From Ceratorhiza oryzae-sativae (taxonomy: Eukaryota > Basidiomycota > Agaricomycetes > Cantharellales > Ceratobasidiaceae), in contig JARWMV010000091.1 in the NCBI GenBank assembly GCA_030998015.1, forward strand, positions 1-62,599: DNA of 62,599 nucleotides, written 5' to 3'. The stretch's first letter is position 1. Each line of letters opens with the position of its first letter. The translations under genes and the position numbers were made by a program. This document shows positions 48,531 to 60,742 of the stretch, one piece after another. The notes under the pieces were generated by a model. It had not been told where the DNA came from. It saw nothing but the letters and a program-made list of their open reading frames with translations, and made no database searches.

Positions 48531-50396
48531 TGATTTTCGACTCCAGAACTGCTATTGCTCTGCTTGCAGTGCTTCCCGTCGCATTGGGCGAACTCGAGCC
48601 CCATGCGGCTCGCCCTCGTCGCAGGCACCATGGCCGTGGTCCCAAGCTCGGGACATTGACATCAACATCGAGATCGACCTTGGACCTCCGCTGAGCATTA
48701 CACTGAGCAACCGGGTCAATTTCGATTCCCGTACGGCGAGGAGAAGGTTCGAGGTGTCAACCTGGGTGGTTGGCTCGTGCTCGAGGTTCGTCGATCATGC
48801 GACTCGTATGGAGTGTCGGCTCTAATATTTCGTCCTTCATTTAGCCTTGGATCACCCCGTCTTTGTTTGATGGCACTGGGGACAACAGAATCATCGACGA
48901 GTATACGTCAGTAATTATTATCTGGTCCTTGGGTGCGCGTAACGCTAAATTGCTCTCAGTTTTGGACAGTATCAAGACAAAACCGTTGCCAAGGCTAAGT
49001 TGGAGAAGCACTGGAGCACCTGGATCACCGAGCCCGATTTCGCCGGGATTGCCGCTGCTGGGTGAGCACCAACCTCCTTAGACCCGCTCGGGACTCACCC
49101 GCGCAGCCTAAATCATGTTCGCCTCCCCGTCGGGTTTTGGGCCTTTGATGTCTCGGGCGGTGAGCCTTACGTTCAAGGCCAGTTCCCTTACCTATGCAAG
49201 GCCGTGGAATGGGCCGCAAAGCATGGGGTCAAGGTCTTGATCGACCTTCACGGTGCTCCGGGTAGCCAGGTGTGTACTCTAGTATCTATTTGTCACCTTG
49301 CTGATCCCATGCCCCAGAATGGATTTGATAATTCGGGACGAGCCGGTAACACTTCCTGGCCTCTTGACCAGAAGAACGTCGATCGCACAAACGCTATCAT
49401 TAAATTCCTTGCCAAGGAGTTCAGGTACGCCAGGCAACTTGGCCGCCAAGATCTCCTTGCTGAGTTCCACCACAGCAAATCAAAATACATGAATGTTGTC
49501 ACTTCGATTGCGCCTCTCAACGAGCCAGCTGGATTCCGCGGTGGTAACATATTGGAAGTGACACGCCAGTACTGGCTGGATTCTTATCAAAACATTCGTT
49601 ACCCCTACGGCGACTCCCGGGAGGTGCGCGTCACAGAGTCCATATCGCTCCGTGTCTGACGATCACATAGGGTAATCTAGTGGAAGTCATCCACGATGCT
49701 TTCCAGCCTCTGAGCTACTGGAACGGCTTCCTCACCAAGCCCAACGCTACTGGAGTTGTTATGGACACTGTAAGTCTGTCACGTGATATGTTAATGAGTG
49801 GCCGCCTTATGAAACCCCATATCAGCATCATTACGAGGTTTTCAGTGACGGAGAGGTTGCGAGAACTTTTGACCAGCACGTCCAGGTGAGTTGAAGTGTC
49901 CGAGGCTCCATCTGTACCACTAATTAAACCAAAACAGAGCATTTGCGACTTTGGGTCCGGCAACATTGCCCCCTACCAGAAGAACCAGAACAACGTCGTG
50001 ACGGGCGAATGGAGTCTTGCCACCACCGATTGCGCCAAGTACCTCAACGGACGTGGCAAGGGAGCTCGATACGACGGGACTTTGGGCGGTTCTAAATTCG
50101 TCGGCGATTGCTCGAGCAAGACCGGCTTTGGCGACAACTTTACCGACGACTACAAGGTCCAACTTCGCAAGTTCTTCGAGGTGCAAGCCCAGACGTATGA
50201 GTCCCAGGGAGCGGGTTGGATCTTCTGGACTTGGAAGGTTCGTGAATTGGACATGCGCTCGGCGAGTTGCATTAAATCTGTTCTGCTATTCTTCTAGAAC
50301 GAAATGGCGGCCGAGTGGAGTTATCAGACAGGCCTGGCGAAAGGATGGATCCCGACGGATCCGACGGAGCGCAAATACCCTAACCCTTGCAAGTAG
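48531..50396 (+). CDS. GH5 (subfamily 9 type) exo-beta-1,3-glucanase
   Basis: Ten exons: 48531-48785, 48845-48906, 48960-49061, 49107-49269, 49318-49424, 49476-49623, 49671-49769, 49826-49885, 49937-50237 and 50298-50396. After a signal peptide (MIFDSRTAIALLAVLPVALG) and a basic pro-region come [46 protein letters not shown], the acid/base motif LNEP (about 49518), HHYEVFSDGEVA, and the nucleophile motif VVTGEWS. The C-terminus QGAGWIFWTWK ... AAEWSY fits fungal ExgA/Exg1 enzymes, which remodel wall beta-1,3-glucan. Two one-base losses break exon 1, near 48645-48652 and in the GGG at 48713; the rest is in frame. It lies on the same strand as GH131, 3.4 kb downstream. Confidence 0.9.
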
Positions 50397-51278
50397 GGTG
50401 TAATCGTTCACTACACCTGCCTGTCATTTCTCGCCTTGTATACTTTTTTTAATGGGAGGTTTATCTGTTATCGCGCGGCAGGCACTCTCTACCAGCTGGA
50501 AGAAAGTGAAATTGCCGTTACTTAATCCCCGAGTCGTTTTGATAATACACACGTTCTGCTCTTGGGAATAGCCGTGTTTGAATACAGTTAGAGTCCAACC
50601 TGTGGAGACAGATGCTGGAAATCCTGCAATATTTGCGCGTTTTGCAGGCGCGCTTCAAACGAGGGGATATGAACATGTTCAAATGTGCAAGGTTACCGCC
50701 GATAGGGGTAGAATGTGCCCTCATCTGTGTTTATCTTCCGACTAGTCATTCTAGGACGTTGCGGAACAATGGAGTAGATGTATGAGTCTTACAGCGCATG
50801 TTGTGAGCCACGAAGCGCAGCCTTACCCCAGACTTGCGGTCATTAAGCGAGGCCTCTGTGGCCTAATTGAGCGTCGCATACATAAAGACTTCCACATATG
50901 ACTCTTCTTTAGTATTTGATTCCTATCAATTTCTGATGCATAGGACGTGAATATATACCAAAGGGGTCTGATCCTACTCTGTAGGTCGAAATCCCCTCGC
51001 ATCCCGCTCTCACCTCTCGTGTGACCGTACGGCCTCCCCAGCGGGTCGTAGCAGCGCAAGCCATGCAACTCCCAGGTCGCGCTGATCTAATCGGCATATT
51101 CCCGCGTGTATTCTATGCAAGAGCCTCTTTTCGACGGGTGCCTTATTCGCTGGACAAATTCAATCCAGCTATTCAGATTCTGATGATCAAATTGCTTGGG
51201 CCGACCGTTCCCTCCTATCACATGGCTCGCGCTACAGCGCTTTGCAAAAGTGCTTGCCGGGTAGGATTTCAAGCGCCG
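50397..51278. other. no gene seen
   Basis: Open frames here (for example 51021-51326) show no motif, and the last one runs into the inverted repeat. Nothing else is supported. Confidence 0.45.
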
Positions 51279-52209
51279 GAGTCGGAAGAAAAATTGATGG
51301 ATTTCAAAAGCGAAAAACAGGCATAGTATGGTAAGTTGGAGCTTAGTAAAGAAGGTCTGAATCGCAGAAGAGCTGTGTGTATTTCTACGTACGTATCGTC
51401 TGAAAATGTGACATTTTAAAAAACAGTCCACCGGGGGGGGGCATCGTGGTTTGTGCAACGTATTTGAGGTCAAATGGGGCCAAGGCTTGTAGAAGTAGTT
51501 ATTTGGCATCCACCATTGTATGCGAAAAAAGGCGGAGTCTGGGGCAGGCGATTTCACGAAGATATCGACAATGGTCAAACGGTGGTTCATCCCCTAGAAT
51601 ATGACCCCCGTTTATTACGATAGTGGAATCTTGACAATGCTAGAATCCGCTCATTTGATAATAAAAAATTCTCTATATTATGGAAAATCCTCATCAAGTT
51701 TGTACTAGTAGCATGGTCTGTATTAGTGCTCCTTATGGGTAGTCTTGCCAACATCGTAAGCCAACAGATAGGCCACCTTTTGACCTCAAAACTCTGAAAA
51801 GGCTTGATGAATACCATCAGAACAAGTGGGCAAATTCTGGTCTTGTCGCGATTTTACTATCGTAAGAAACGGGGGTCACATTCCAGAGGACGAACCACCG
51901 TTGACCATTGTCGACATCTTCGTGAAATCGTCTGCCCCAGAATCGGCAGTGTTTCGCGTACAATGGTGGATGCCAAATAACTACTCCCACGAGCTTCGGC
52001 TCCATTTGACCTCAAATACGTTGCACAAACCACGGTCCCCCTGGGTGGACCTTTTTTTAAAATGTCACATTTTCAGACGATACGTACGTAGAAATGTGCA
52101 CAACTCTTCTGCGATTCAGACCTTTATTTCAGCTTCTTCACTGAGCTCCAACTTATCGTACAATGCTTTGTTTTTTGCTTTCGAAATCCATCAATTTTCT
52201 TCCGACTCC
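51279..52209. repeat. foldback element, 373-bp imperfect arms, 185-bp spacer
   Basis: 51279-51651 is an imperfect reverse complement of 51837-52209. Anchor words include GTCGGAAGAAAA against TTTTCTTCCGAC, TACGTACGTA in both arms, and ATGACCCCCGTTT against AAACGGGGGTCAC. The two open frames in the arms (minus 51590-51087; plus 51826-52260) look alike only because of this symmetry. No transposase is inside. Non-autonomous DNA element or local inverted duplication are both possible. Confidence 0.75.
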
Positions 52210-54338
52210 CGAACCCCGCTATGTGCCTCATGCATATATTCACGCTATTGGTGTCGTTAGCACTTAGTCACTGGATATACATGCCTTTCAGCGCTTCACG
52301 CGCGAGCTGCCTGTTACAATCGTTTATTTCTCACGGGTCCAAACAGACGATATGCCGAACACCACGGCCGGACAACGTCAGCAGTCTGGCGCGCCGATCC
52401 AGCCGGCTGCGATTATTCCATGTGAGTGCCGTCAGATTAATTCGCTATGTGTTTTGAGAGTTGATTCCTTGGCATATATCCAGCATTAAGCTAGCGAACG
52501 ATGACAAATGTTGGACTCCCACTGGGGGGAATGAGGCAGTGGTAAGTTGAGAGGTGTTCTCCGATGGTATGATAGGCCTGAATGCGTTGTCACTCGTAGA
52601 TTAGACTCGAAGATGCCCAAGGGGAACGACAGTAACAATGGTACCTTGTGCCAGCCGATGATAATTAAGCTCGATATTTTGTAAATTGTAACTCGCGCTA
52701 GGCTCCCAATATGAATTCAATTGAATGCTTGAACAAACATGGATGGGTAGGCCAGAATGTTGCGAGCGATCCATGAGCCGCAAACTCGTTGGACCTAAAA
52801 TGTGACTCGGCCGATGGCGTTTGAGATTGTGCGGCAAAAGCATGCTGATCGGCTGTTCACCTTCGATGTATGCGAATACTCTTGAACGTGTAGAATATTC
52901 TTGTGCATAGTAGAATGTTCTCAAATGGACTGATTCATCAAGTCGAGTCAGTCATCGATTCAGTTCGGTATATGCGCCGTATATTTGCATCCGAGTGCGA
53001 GTATGACTCGAAGAACTTTAGGGTATAAGTGGGGCGCTTTCGACCCTGACTGACCATCCCATTATTTCTATATCTTACTGTCTTTACTCCGTTTTAAGAC
53101 ATTTTCTATTATTTGTATCGTACATAAGAATTGATTTCTATTGCCAGTGAATCCCAAACGAGCCTTGCTATAGCTCTTTCTTTACATGCTTACTATGAGA
53201 TGATTCCGAAGCATTTCTTAGGGGTCTCATCCTATTGCCTAATAGACCGCGTTTGACAGTATTTATTGACACACTAAACAGCCTAAACAGGACGATGGTG
53301 ACCAAACACCAGCCCTGGCCAGATTGCTTGAATGCATTCAGCGTCGTGTGAAATTGAACCCAGATACTCAGCTTTGTTGTAAACTGATCAACTGAATTGA
53401 AAGAAACTTCATGCGCAGGGGTCTTTCGTAGATCGATGAATACTTGGCGAAAAGAATGCTGCATTCGCCTAGCCTTGCGTGGGTAGTGAATACGTACGGG
53501 CAGTAGGCCTTCTTCCGCCGGAGATTCATCTGATAAATTATGAGTGGAGTTTGATCATCAATGGCCATGTGTTCGGGGCGTGAATCATTTGGCGGTTCAC
53601 TCATGTGAATCTAATTCGAGCTGGCCCGAAAACATCGCTCTCGGGCTTGAGGTGGATTCGGAAGACATAAAATCGTGGATTTCGTCACTGGGTATAGCCA
53701 ACCCACGCGTCACTGGGCACCAGTTATGCGTGAATGGAGTCCAGGTCGGTTATCGCCGACCCATTGGACGTGGGCATGTTATCCCCAACCAGTCGGTACG
53801 ATGATCAAATTCGCCCAGTCAAGGATGAATTCAGTTCTGCGCCGAGGTTCAATTATATAAAACAAAGCATTGTGCCGATCCGAACAGGTGTCTGAGCAAC
53901 TTTGGATTTAATCAGTGAGTGGGACTAATATCCGATCCGATAAATGATCAGTGTGGTTCATTCACTTGATTGGCAGGTGTTTGGGTCTTGGACATCTGGC
54001 GATCCACGAGCCCGGTCAAGCGTCGACCATTTACGTCGAAGAGATTACCTGGGGTCATGTCCGAGCGAAGGGTAGTAACGCCACATCTCCGCTGTCAATG
54101 ATAATCTAGTCATAGCGGATGCAGAAGTTTCACAATGCATTCATGAATCCTACCTGTCGAATGGTAGCATACAGCCGGCCCCCACACTTTGAATAACATT
54201 CCATTCGGACCAGAGTGATTGCAGAACCCTGCACGTCGATTAATCTCTCATGTCAAGACCCTCATTGACGTCACTGTGGCTCCCCCCCCCCCCTCCCAAC
54301 AGGTCTCGTCGCATACAAATTCAAACAGCAGCGGGTAC
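52210..54338. other. no gene seen
   Basis: About 2.1 kb without a motif-bearing frame. A C-rich tract (CCCCCCCCCCCCC) lies at about 54283-54296, just upstream of the next promoter. Confidence 0.45.
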
Positions 54339-54346
54339 TATATAAA
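54339..54346 (+). promoter_or_regulatory. TATA box of the small gene at 54408
   Basis: TATATAAA, 62 bp upstream of the first ATG. Confidence 0.6.
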
Positions 54347-54407
54347 GGATGGGGGAGGGGTGACCACCTCGGCATCCCGCTTTTGCATCATTTTTTGAGC
54401 CATTTGA

Positions 54408-55060
54408 ATGTCTACTATGTCGCTGGGATTTGATAAATGCTATATCCAATCTTGTATGAATCCGGACAACTTTATTGGAACTGGGCCCGTTCCCCCGGTC
54501 TATCCTCCCTTCCCCGCTCCTCTACGAAACGTTATCTCTGTGTTGAAGGTGCGTTCTACCTTTCAATTGACCTCCCCTATAGTTGTTTAACATTACCGAC
54601 TTAGGATATATTTCAGTTGGAACCGACGGGAGAGGACAGTTATCTGATCAAGACCCACGACCTCTTTGTTGGCGTCGGCCCAGATGAAGTTCGTCGTTTG
54701 ATCACCTTGCGCAGCGCAATCTTGGCTCATGACGTTTTCGTAGCTTGTCAAGCTTGCTCCCCGGGGAGAGAAACCGATGGTCTGGGCCGTCAATCCGGGG
54801 GAATGGGCTAAATGTGTATCGGTCAGTAGCCATCCAGCTTTCCGCGCCAACTCTGGCCTCAACCGTTCTACTGTTAGAATTAAGAGCACCAACTCGGACG
54901 AGTACTGGACGTCCGAGAGTGATGAGGCTTTCACCGAGGTACGCGGTCGGGCCTAAAGTTGACATGTGCAGCACTAAATGGACCTCGGCAGATACGGCTG
55001 CGAGGCGCAAACGGCAGTCCTGGCCAAGAGTGGATTCTCGTCCCGTTCAAGGATGAATAA
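54408..55060 (+). CDS. small spliced protein, possibly beta-trefoil (lectin or inhibitor-like)
   Basis: Exons 54408-54548, 54617-54938 and 54992-55060; about 177 residues. Blocks: MSTMSLGFDKCYIQSC, VPPVYPPFPAPLRNVISVLK, LEPTGEDSYLIKTHDLFVGV, EKPMVWAVNPGEWA, and the end IRLRGANGSPGQEWILVPF. Repeated short strands with a W..W spacing and a QEWILVP end recall three-fold beta-trefoil proteins of mushrooms, but no family is certain. One G is missing from CCCCGGGG at about 54761-54766, where the frame steps between QACSPG and EKPMVW. Two acceptors 12 nt apart, at 54604 and 54616, would add or drop four residues (DIFQ). No signal peptide is evident. Confidence 0.6.
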
Positions 55061-55739
55061 GTTGAGGTCGGCGTACCTAGCCTTGCTTAAAAGCGTGTTT
55101 AATGAAATCCAGTATATCGTGTGTGTAAACTCAATGAGACGCGGGTCTAGAGATCGCTCGTGTTATCGCGTGGGTATTGTTGGTGCATGAACATGAGTGC
55201 TCTCCATGGTGCAAGTTTTGGACATGGCGAAGAACCGCCTGGGCGATAAGATCTATCCAGCAGTGTATCCAATTCGCATCTATACATGACCACGTTGACG
55301 AGTGTATGCGCTTGCACGTGCGTGGCAACAATCCTGTGGCGCAAGCACCCTTCCTGATACGTACGGTCGAACGTACCCCATAACTTGGGGGGTCAGCAGA
55401 CTCGCCTCGTGTCGACGGATCAGTATTCAGTCCGAGTAGATGCGCAGGCAAGGGACATGCTAGGGACACTTGTCGTTTATGACACAACGTACGTAGACTC
55501 AACTGCCGTATCAGGCGTAAATTACGCAAATTACGCGTTGCGCCGATCCGAACAAGTTTGTTGCCCTTGTTTCCCGGCGTCATCGATGATCGGGGCTGCG
55601 CTGTGTCCAGGCGCGAAGGCGCGACACCTGGTCCCCCGTTTGGTTCAGACAACATCGGGTGCGGGGATAAAGCATGTGGCTGCCACCGTCTTTGCGTCCA
55701 TCCTCCACACTCGACCATTCGCCCGAAACCCGACTCGTG
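55061..55739. other. no gene seen
   Basis: An open frame at 55385-55819 crosses into the next gene on another frame and has no motif. Nothing else stands out. Confidence 0.4.
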
Positions 55740-56557
55740 ATGGGTGCTGTTCTGTCTCGCCACCGGCTCTGGTCGACCGTGCGGCGCTGGTTGAGGCGAC
55801 CGTTTTACAACTCGAGTGAGTCCCAGCTATCTCGATGCTCCACCGCTACCAACACAGCTCGGCCCCGCAGAAGGCAACTCGTCACAAGAAACAGTGGTCG
55901 AACCAAGTGCGTCGTTCTTTCCCAAGACGGTCTAGGCTGGAAACCAAAGCCGATCATCCAGTGTTTCTCCATGAATCAAAGTTTTGCGAAAAGCCGCTCC
56001 GTTTCGAACCCGCGATGCAGCGAGTCAAAGAGTACACCAGTTGTCCAGATGCGTCTCGGGCGTGTTGCAAGTTTGTGGATAGCGGACCGCGCGCGGTCGA
56101 GGAGCTTGACGTGAAGCTCTATCGCCGGTGAGCCCGGGCCCGGATTTCTCCGAATGGTTTGTTCCAGACGGATTGATGATGGACATTAGGCTAGTGCCCG
56201 GAGAAGATGAGCCTATTGTAATCGGTAAAGGCTATTGCTAGACATGCACTGCCAACCGACACTCACAGCGATACAGGCGTTGGGATGGAAGCCTCTCCAA
56301 ACGAAATAACTCCACTAGTCCTAATCGAGAGCGACGAATACGGAATCCACTTTACCGGCCGAGCCGTCGACGACCCGTCCCAGTGTTTCTTTGCCTGCCT
56401 GAGAAACAGCTCCCGACTCCACCCACTCGTCCGACACATCATTTATCTCGACTTTTTGCGCAACTTGCAAGACCGATCCGCCATGTTTATTTGGGATTGG
56501 TGGAGAAGCGGGGCGGATATGGACAGGATCGACCAGTTGATCGACCAGTGCCAATAA
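55740..56557 (+). CDS. uncharacterised protein, spliced, frame disturbed
   Basis: The best start is ATG at 55740 (MGAVLSRHRLWSTVRRWLRR). Reading changes frame near 55950 to FLHESKFCEKPLRFEPAMQR ... SGPRAVEELDVKLYRR, changes again near 56129 to SPGPDFSEWFVPDGLMMD and RLVPGEDEPIVIG, and after a 53-bp intron (about 56225-56277) gives VGMEASPNEITPLVLIESDE, FTGRAVDDPSQCF, LHPLVRHIIYLDFL, DRSAMFIWDWWRSGADMD and stop at 56555-56557. The C-terminal 120 residues are convincing as protein; the N-terminal part is less sure. I do not recognise the family. The MGA start could allow N-myristoylation. Confidence 0.5.
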
Positions 56558-58436
56558 CCTTCATCGGATTTGACATCAAAAAAATATATTCTGGCCTGGG
56601 AAGGAGACCGCTTGAGTATCATTCATCATGTATTTGTACGCATCACGTTGCATTCGACTCCCAATTCATGAATGTCTCTGAGCAATTTCGCGGGATGTGA
56701 TGATCGAGGCACCTGAAACGAATATGTTGAAATCGGAATGGCGACCTACGATATGAGATAATACGTGCGCTCGGCGCCAGGGGTGAACCGGATTGGACAG
56801 CATAGTTTAATCATCGACATATTCGGCAGGCGCATGCAGGACTTTAGAGGTTCTATCAGATTCGCCACTGCGGACGACATCCTCCGCAGCGGGGGTTTGT
56901 CACGGAGATTCGAAGTGTGGATCTCGTCATTCAGGCAAGGTAATAGCCAACCCAAGTTTGGTCCAAGAGTCCCCCATATGCTTGTAGATCAGAGAATAAA
57001 CATCTCCAGCGCAGAATCAAGATTTCAGCTTGGGACAGCCTCTGAGATCAAGAACCAGGGGTGAGCTTGACACGAGGACAAGCGACTAGCCGGCCAAATT
57101 TTTCCAACGACACACACCTCAAGAAAAAATTCGAGCCCAAGGTGCAAAGCTATCCGCAAAACAGTGTCCCAAACCAGACTTATGTAAAACAACCGAATCG
57201 TCTCCAGGGCTTTTTACTTTTCGGCGTGGTCGAATCAAGCACACGATCCAACAGATAGAGCAAACATCGTCAAACGGCGGGCATACTTCGGAGTTTTTCT
57301 GGCGCGTTTTGTTTATCACAGGATGGAACATGCTTCATGTTGTAATACAAGTCACGCTGTTAGTGAAACATGTATAAGACGGGTCCAAAGGCGAGCCAAG
57401 CGATGGTAGTATGATTCACCGTAACTAGTCACTTGTCGTGCGACTATTGGTCATGCAGCGGGAGAGTCTTTCTCTCCAGTACACAAGGCCCACCTTTGGG
57501 CGTCGGAGTTCGTCGCTCCCTTTCCGCCCCGTTATCTTCGGCCCTGTGTAATCCCCGTTCCCACTTCATATACGATTTATTCCTCTGGGACTCCTACGCC
57601 CCCAGCGCCACTATGTCTACGATGTACAGGCGTATATAACTAAGATCCCCACGTACAACATATGGTGTTTGTCTTGTCCGAGCCGGATACCGATAACACT
57701 GTCCCCCCCACCCCCGGCACCACGGTAGTGGCAAAGGTGGAGGAGAGGATTGTGACGCCCAGATGCGAGGGAAATGGCTCGCGGGTCGGTCGGCCTGATC
57801 CGACTCGAGAGACATGAAACGGGGGGGGGAGGGACGAAAAGACCGAGCCGCAGGTGAGGCCCGTAACGAGTCGTCGTTGCGAAACACGCACCGAGACCAC
57901 ATGACATTTCCTGATGGGTTTACACGGCACCAAGACACATACGAAACGAGCGCGGGGCGCTCTCACGTTCAATGCGCCTTACCCTTACAACCGAGAAAAG
58001 TACACGAAACACCGAGTGGCACGTATTCGCGAAGCAAGGACTCAGTTTGGGGCTTGACGAGTTGCACGGAACGGACCGTCGAAAGGAACCGGGATAATGG
58101 AGGAAGGTCGTTGGAGGGATGCTTTGCCAGGGAAAACAAGATGCACGAATGAAAGACACGAACAGCTGAGCTCTGCTTCACTCGAGGCGCCTGTGACTCT
58201 GTGACCGCAACACTTGGAGGGCAATCTTGGGGGAGCAAAAGCCCTGAGGAGGAAGGGGTTCTGTTCATATAGACTCGCGCAGATAAGCCTTATGTACGTG
58301 ATTATGTAGCAGGCAAACGAGCTCGTAAATAAATAATAAACGACTCGTCTTAGCTGAATGGACGATTCGAACTCAATACTCACGTGCCCGGCCATGGGAC
58401 CCGGGTTTATCTTGGTGCTCACACTTCATCCCAGAC
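56558..58436. other. no gene established
   Basis: Many overlapping open frames exist on both strands at 57600-58270, but none shows a motif or consistent splice sites. A C-run at 57707 and a G-run at 57822 lie here. Confidence 0.4.
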
Positions 58437-58930
58437 ATGCTTGTGCGATTGCTATATGCTCGAGCACCCAAGCCTACTGTATTCACTGCACCATTACATC
58501 ATTTCCATACCTTGGCTCAAGATGTCGTCTCGGGTCTGACGGGGATTGATTATGATCTATATGGACGAGCGATGAATCATGATTGTTATGACGGTACCGT
58601 CTTCGAAGAGTTAGACACGTACATTAAATGTGCGTTTCTTTCTATCTATTCTTTAAGCGTCATAATTGTACCACAGCATGTCACGCTCAAGTGTGGTTTG
58701 TGGTTAAAAATAAGGGTCGTCGTATTATGAAGAGGCATGCGTGGTTGCTGCTGAGCCTACTTGTAAGACTGATCCCGAGAGTATAGAGTATGTACAATGG
58801 TTTTTGGGAGGATGAGGGCGGAAAGGCGATATGTTATACGGCGTTTATGGTCCCTACCCGAAATCCAGTCGTATATATGCGCTATCTGAAAGACCCCCCC
58901 TGGAAGCCTTGCCCAAATAACCACAGCTGA
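58437..58930 (+). CDS. tentative small spliced protein
   Basis: An ATG at 58437 (MLVRLLYARAPKPTVF) leads to GIDYDLYGRAMNHDCYDG and FEELDTYIK. A GTGCGT donor at 58631 and a CCACAG acceptor (about 58676) continue to CHAQVWFVVKNKGRRIMKRH. A GTAAGA donor near 58761 leads into AICYTAFMVPTRNPVVYMRY and stop at 58928-58930 (WKPCPNNHS). The splice choices for the last intron are uncertain. No family is recognised. The last 40 residues look the most protein-like. Confidence 0.35.
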
Positions 58931-59517
58931 AGAATGGCATATCTATTCTACCGCCTATGGCTAATTGACGATTTTGATGCCAAGGCTGCTGAAAAAGTTG
59001 TAGGTCCTGTCGCGTGGAGCAAATACCACGTAGTTACAATTATGACACCTACAGCATCCACAGTTTATTGCCCATCATTTGCCTGTTACCTAATTTACCA
59101 AGGGTTAAAACAGGTGAATTTGGGGTAATTTACTATGCAGCTGTCAAGCGGGCGGCAACTTTGTCCGCTTGCATTACCCCGTATAGATTCGGCGTCGGGG
59201 TCAAATTTCCCTGGGGGTGTTGTTTGACAGACCTGCCACGGGGCTGCCGGTTGCGTTTATGCATAACATGGATGATTCTACGGGTATCTGCTTTAGCGCG
59301 TTTGGGGATTTTGTATCTGGGAGGGCGGGTGACATTTATATGATGTATATATACTGAACCACCCCCTTTACCTCATTGGATCATCTTGATATACATCGTA
59401 ACTCTGAGGCGATCACCCTGTTGATTATTGATTCATTTGGATTCTAGGTCGTTCTCCATACATAGACCCTCTGCAGTTTCATGTACCCTTTGACTATAAA
59501 CACACCGTGAACTCTGC
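58931..59517. other. no gene established
   Basis: The open frames at 58934-59128 and 59014-59343 have no recognisable domain. Nothing else supported. Confidence 0.4.
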
Positions 59518-59594
59518 TTAAATCCATTTGCCGTTTCCGGACTGGTACGTGCTTTCAAAGCTTGGGGAGTCAACAAGCACCTACGTCGACCGAC

Positions 59595-59982
59595 TTAGTC
59601 ATCAAATCCGAAAGCAAACACAACGAAACTGCTCCTCACAAAACACGAGTGGTCGTCCCCAGCGTCTCCGATGAAAATAGCCAGTTGTCCCGACCCCGAA
59701 CGAGCCGTGAACCTAGCTGACTCTACCAGGTCAGTCTTGTGGCCGAACAGGATTGTTCCGGGGTACGGGGACCCGACAGCAGCTAAATGTGCAGACAGGT
59801 TAATGATTGAAATCTTCAGAAGCGAGCGCTTGTCCTCATCAAAACTCACAGGAACCTCCATCCGGCGCATACGCTTTCTTAATCGAAGAGACCGCGATCC
59901 ACTGAACGGAGCCATCGTCGCCAACGTTGACGACGCAAGAGTTAACGGTAGTGAAGAATTGAGGGGGCTTGAACTGAGACAT
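59595..59982 (-). pseudogene. left-arm copy of a small uncharacterised gene
   Basis: Mirror image of the gene at 60743-61130. It begins MSQFKPPQFFTTVN on the minus strand, with a TATATAAT-type box (60043-60051) 61-69 bp upstream. The first frame runs through WIAVSSIKKAYAPDGG; reading then has to step to another frame to continue SFDEDKRSLLKISIINLSAH ... GYGDP-side sequence to the stop at 59595. The frame step is at the same base as in the other arm. No family is recognised. Confidence 0.55.
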
Positions 59983-60042
59983 CGTGAGGAGAAGAGAATT
60001 GAGCGATGAGCGGTGGATGGTGAGGGAGCATAGAGAACTGGG

Positions 60043-60051
60043 TATTATATA
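60043..60051 (-). promoter_or_regulatory. TATA box of the left palindrome gene
   Basis: TATATAATA on the minus strand, mirror of 60674-60682. Confidence 0.55.
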
Positions 60052-60673
60052 CGACAGTGCTTCATGGACATTTTGTGATTGCGACAGTCGAGAAAATCAA
60101 GTGTTCATGGGTAGGGGCGCTGGGAGACGCATAGCGCGGAGGGGCAGCGATCCGCGGGCGGCTGGGCGCACCCAAAAGTAGTAATCGGAGGCGTGCGGAG
60201 CGCCAGCGGAGCAACGAATACCTCATGTAACGATGACAAGAACACTTCGGCTGTCAAGATACTCGGGGCTGGGAAAACCTCCGCCGTATCCATGAGCCGG
60301 CAGTGATAGCCGAAGTCAGATATCGACCGCCCGGTCCAGAACCTGTGGACATTCAGCGTGACCCTATTTGTATCTGACTCATCGCCCGGACCGGGTGGTC
60401 GATATCTGGCTTCGGCTATCACTGCCGGCTCATGGATACGGCGGAGGTTTTCCCAGCCCCGAGTATCTTGACAGCCGAAGTGTTCTTGTCATCGTTACAT
60501 GAGGTATTCGTTGCTCCGCTGGCGCTCCGCACGCCTCCGATTACTACTTTTGGGTGCGCCCAGCCGCCCGCGGATCGCTGCCCCTCCGCGCTATGCGTCT
60601 CCCAGCGCCCCTACCCATGAACACTTGATTTTCTCGACTGTCGCAATCACAAAATGTCCATGAAGCACTGTCG

Positions 60674-60682
60674 TATATAATA
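60674..60682 (+). promoter_or_regulatory. TATA box of the right palindrome gene
   Basis: TATATAATA, 61-69 bp upstream of the ATG at 60743. Confidence 0.55.
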
Positions 60683-60742
60683 CCCAGTTCTCTATGCTCC
60701 CTCACCATCCACCGCTCATCGCTCAATTCTCTTCTCCTCACG

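Noticed and set aside
51087..52260. Two similar proteins on opposite strands, seemingly a gene pair
   Set aside because: The similarity comes from the arms of the inverted repeat; there is no start context, splicing or known motif.
57594..58270. Several overlapping frames on both strands
   Set aside because: High-GC stretch opens many frames at once; none shows homology-like blocks or splice structure.
59984..60741. Two identical 65-residue frames around the palindrome centre
   Set aside because: They are mirror images of 5' leader and promoter DNA on the antisense side of the small genes.
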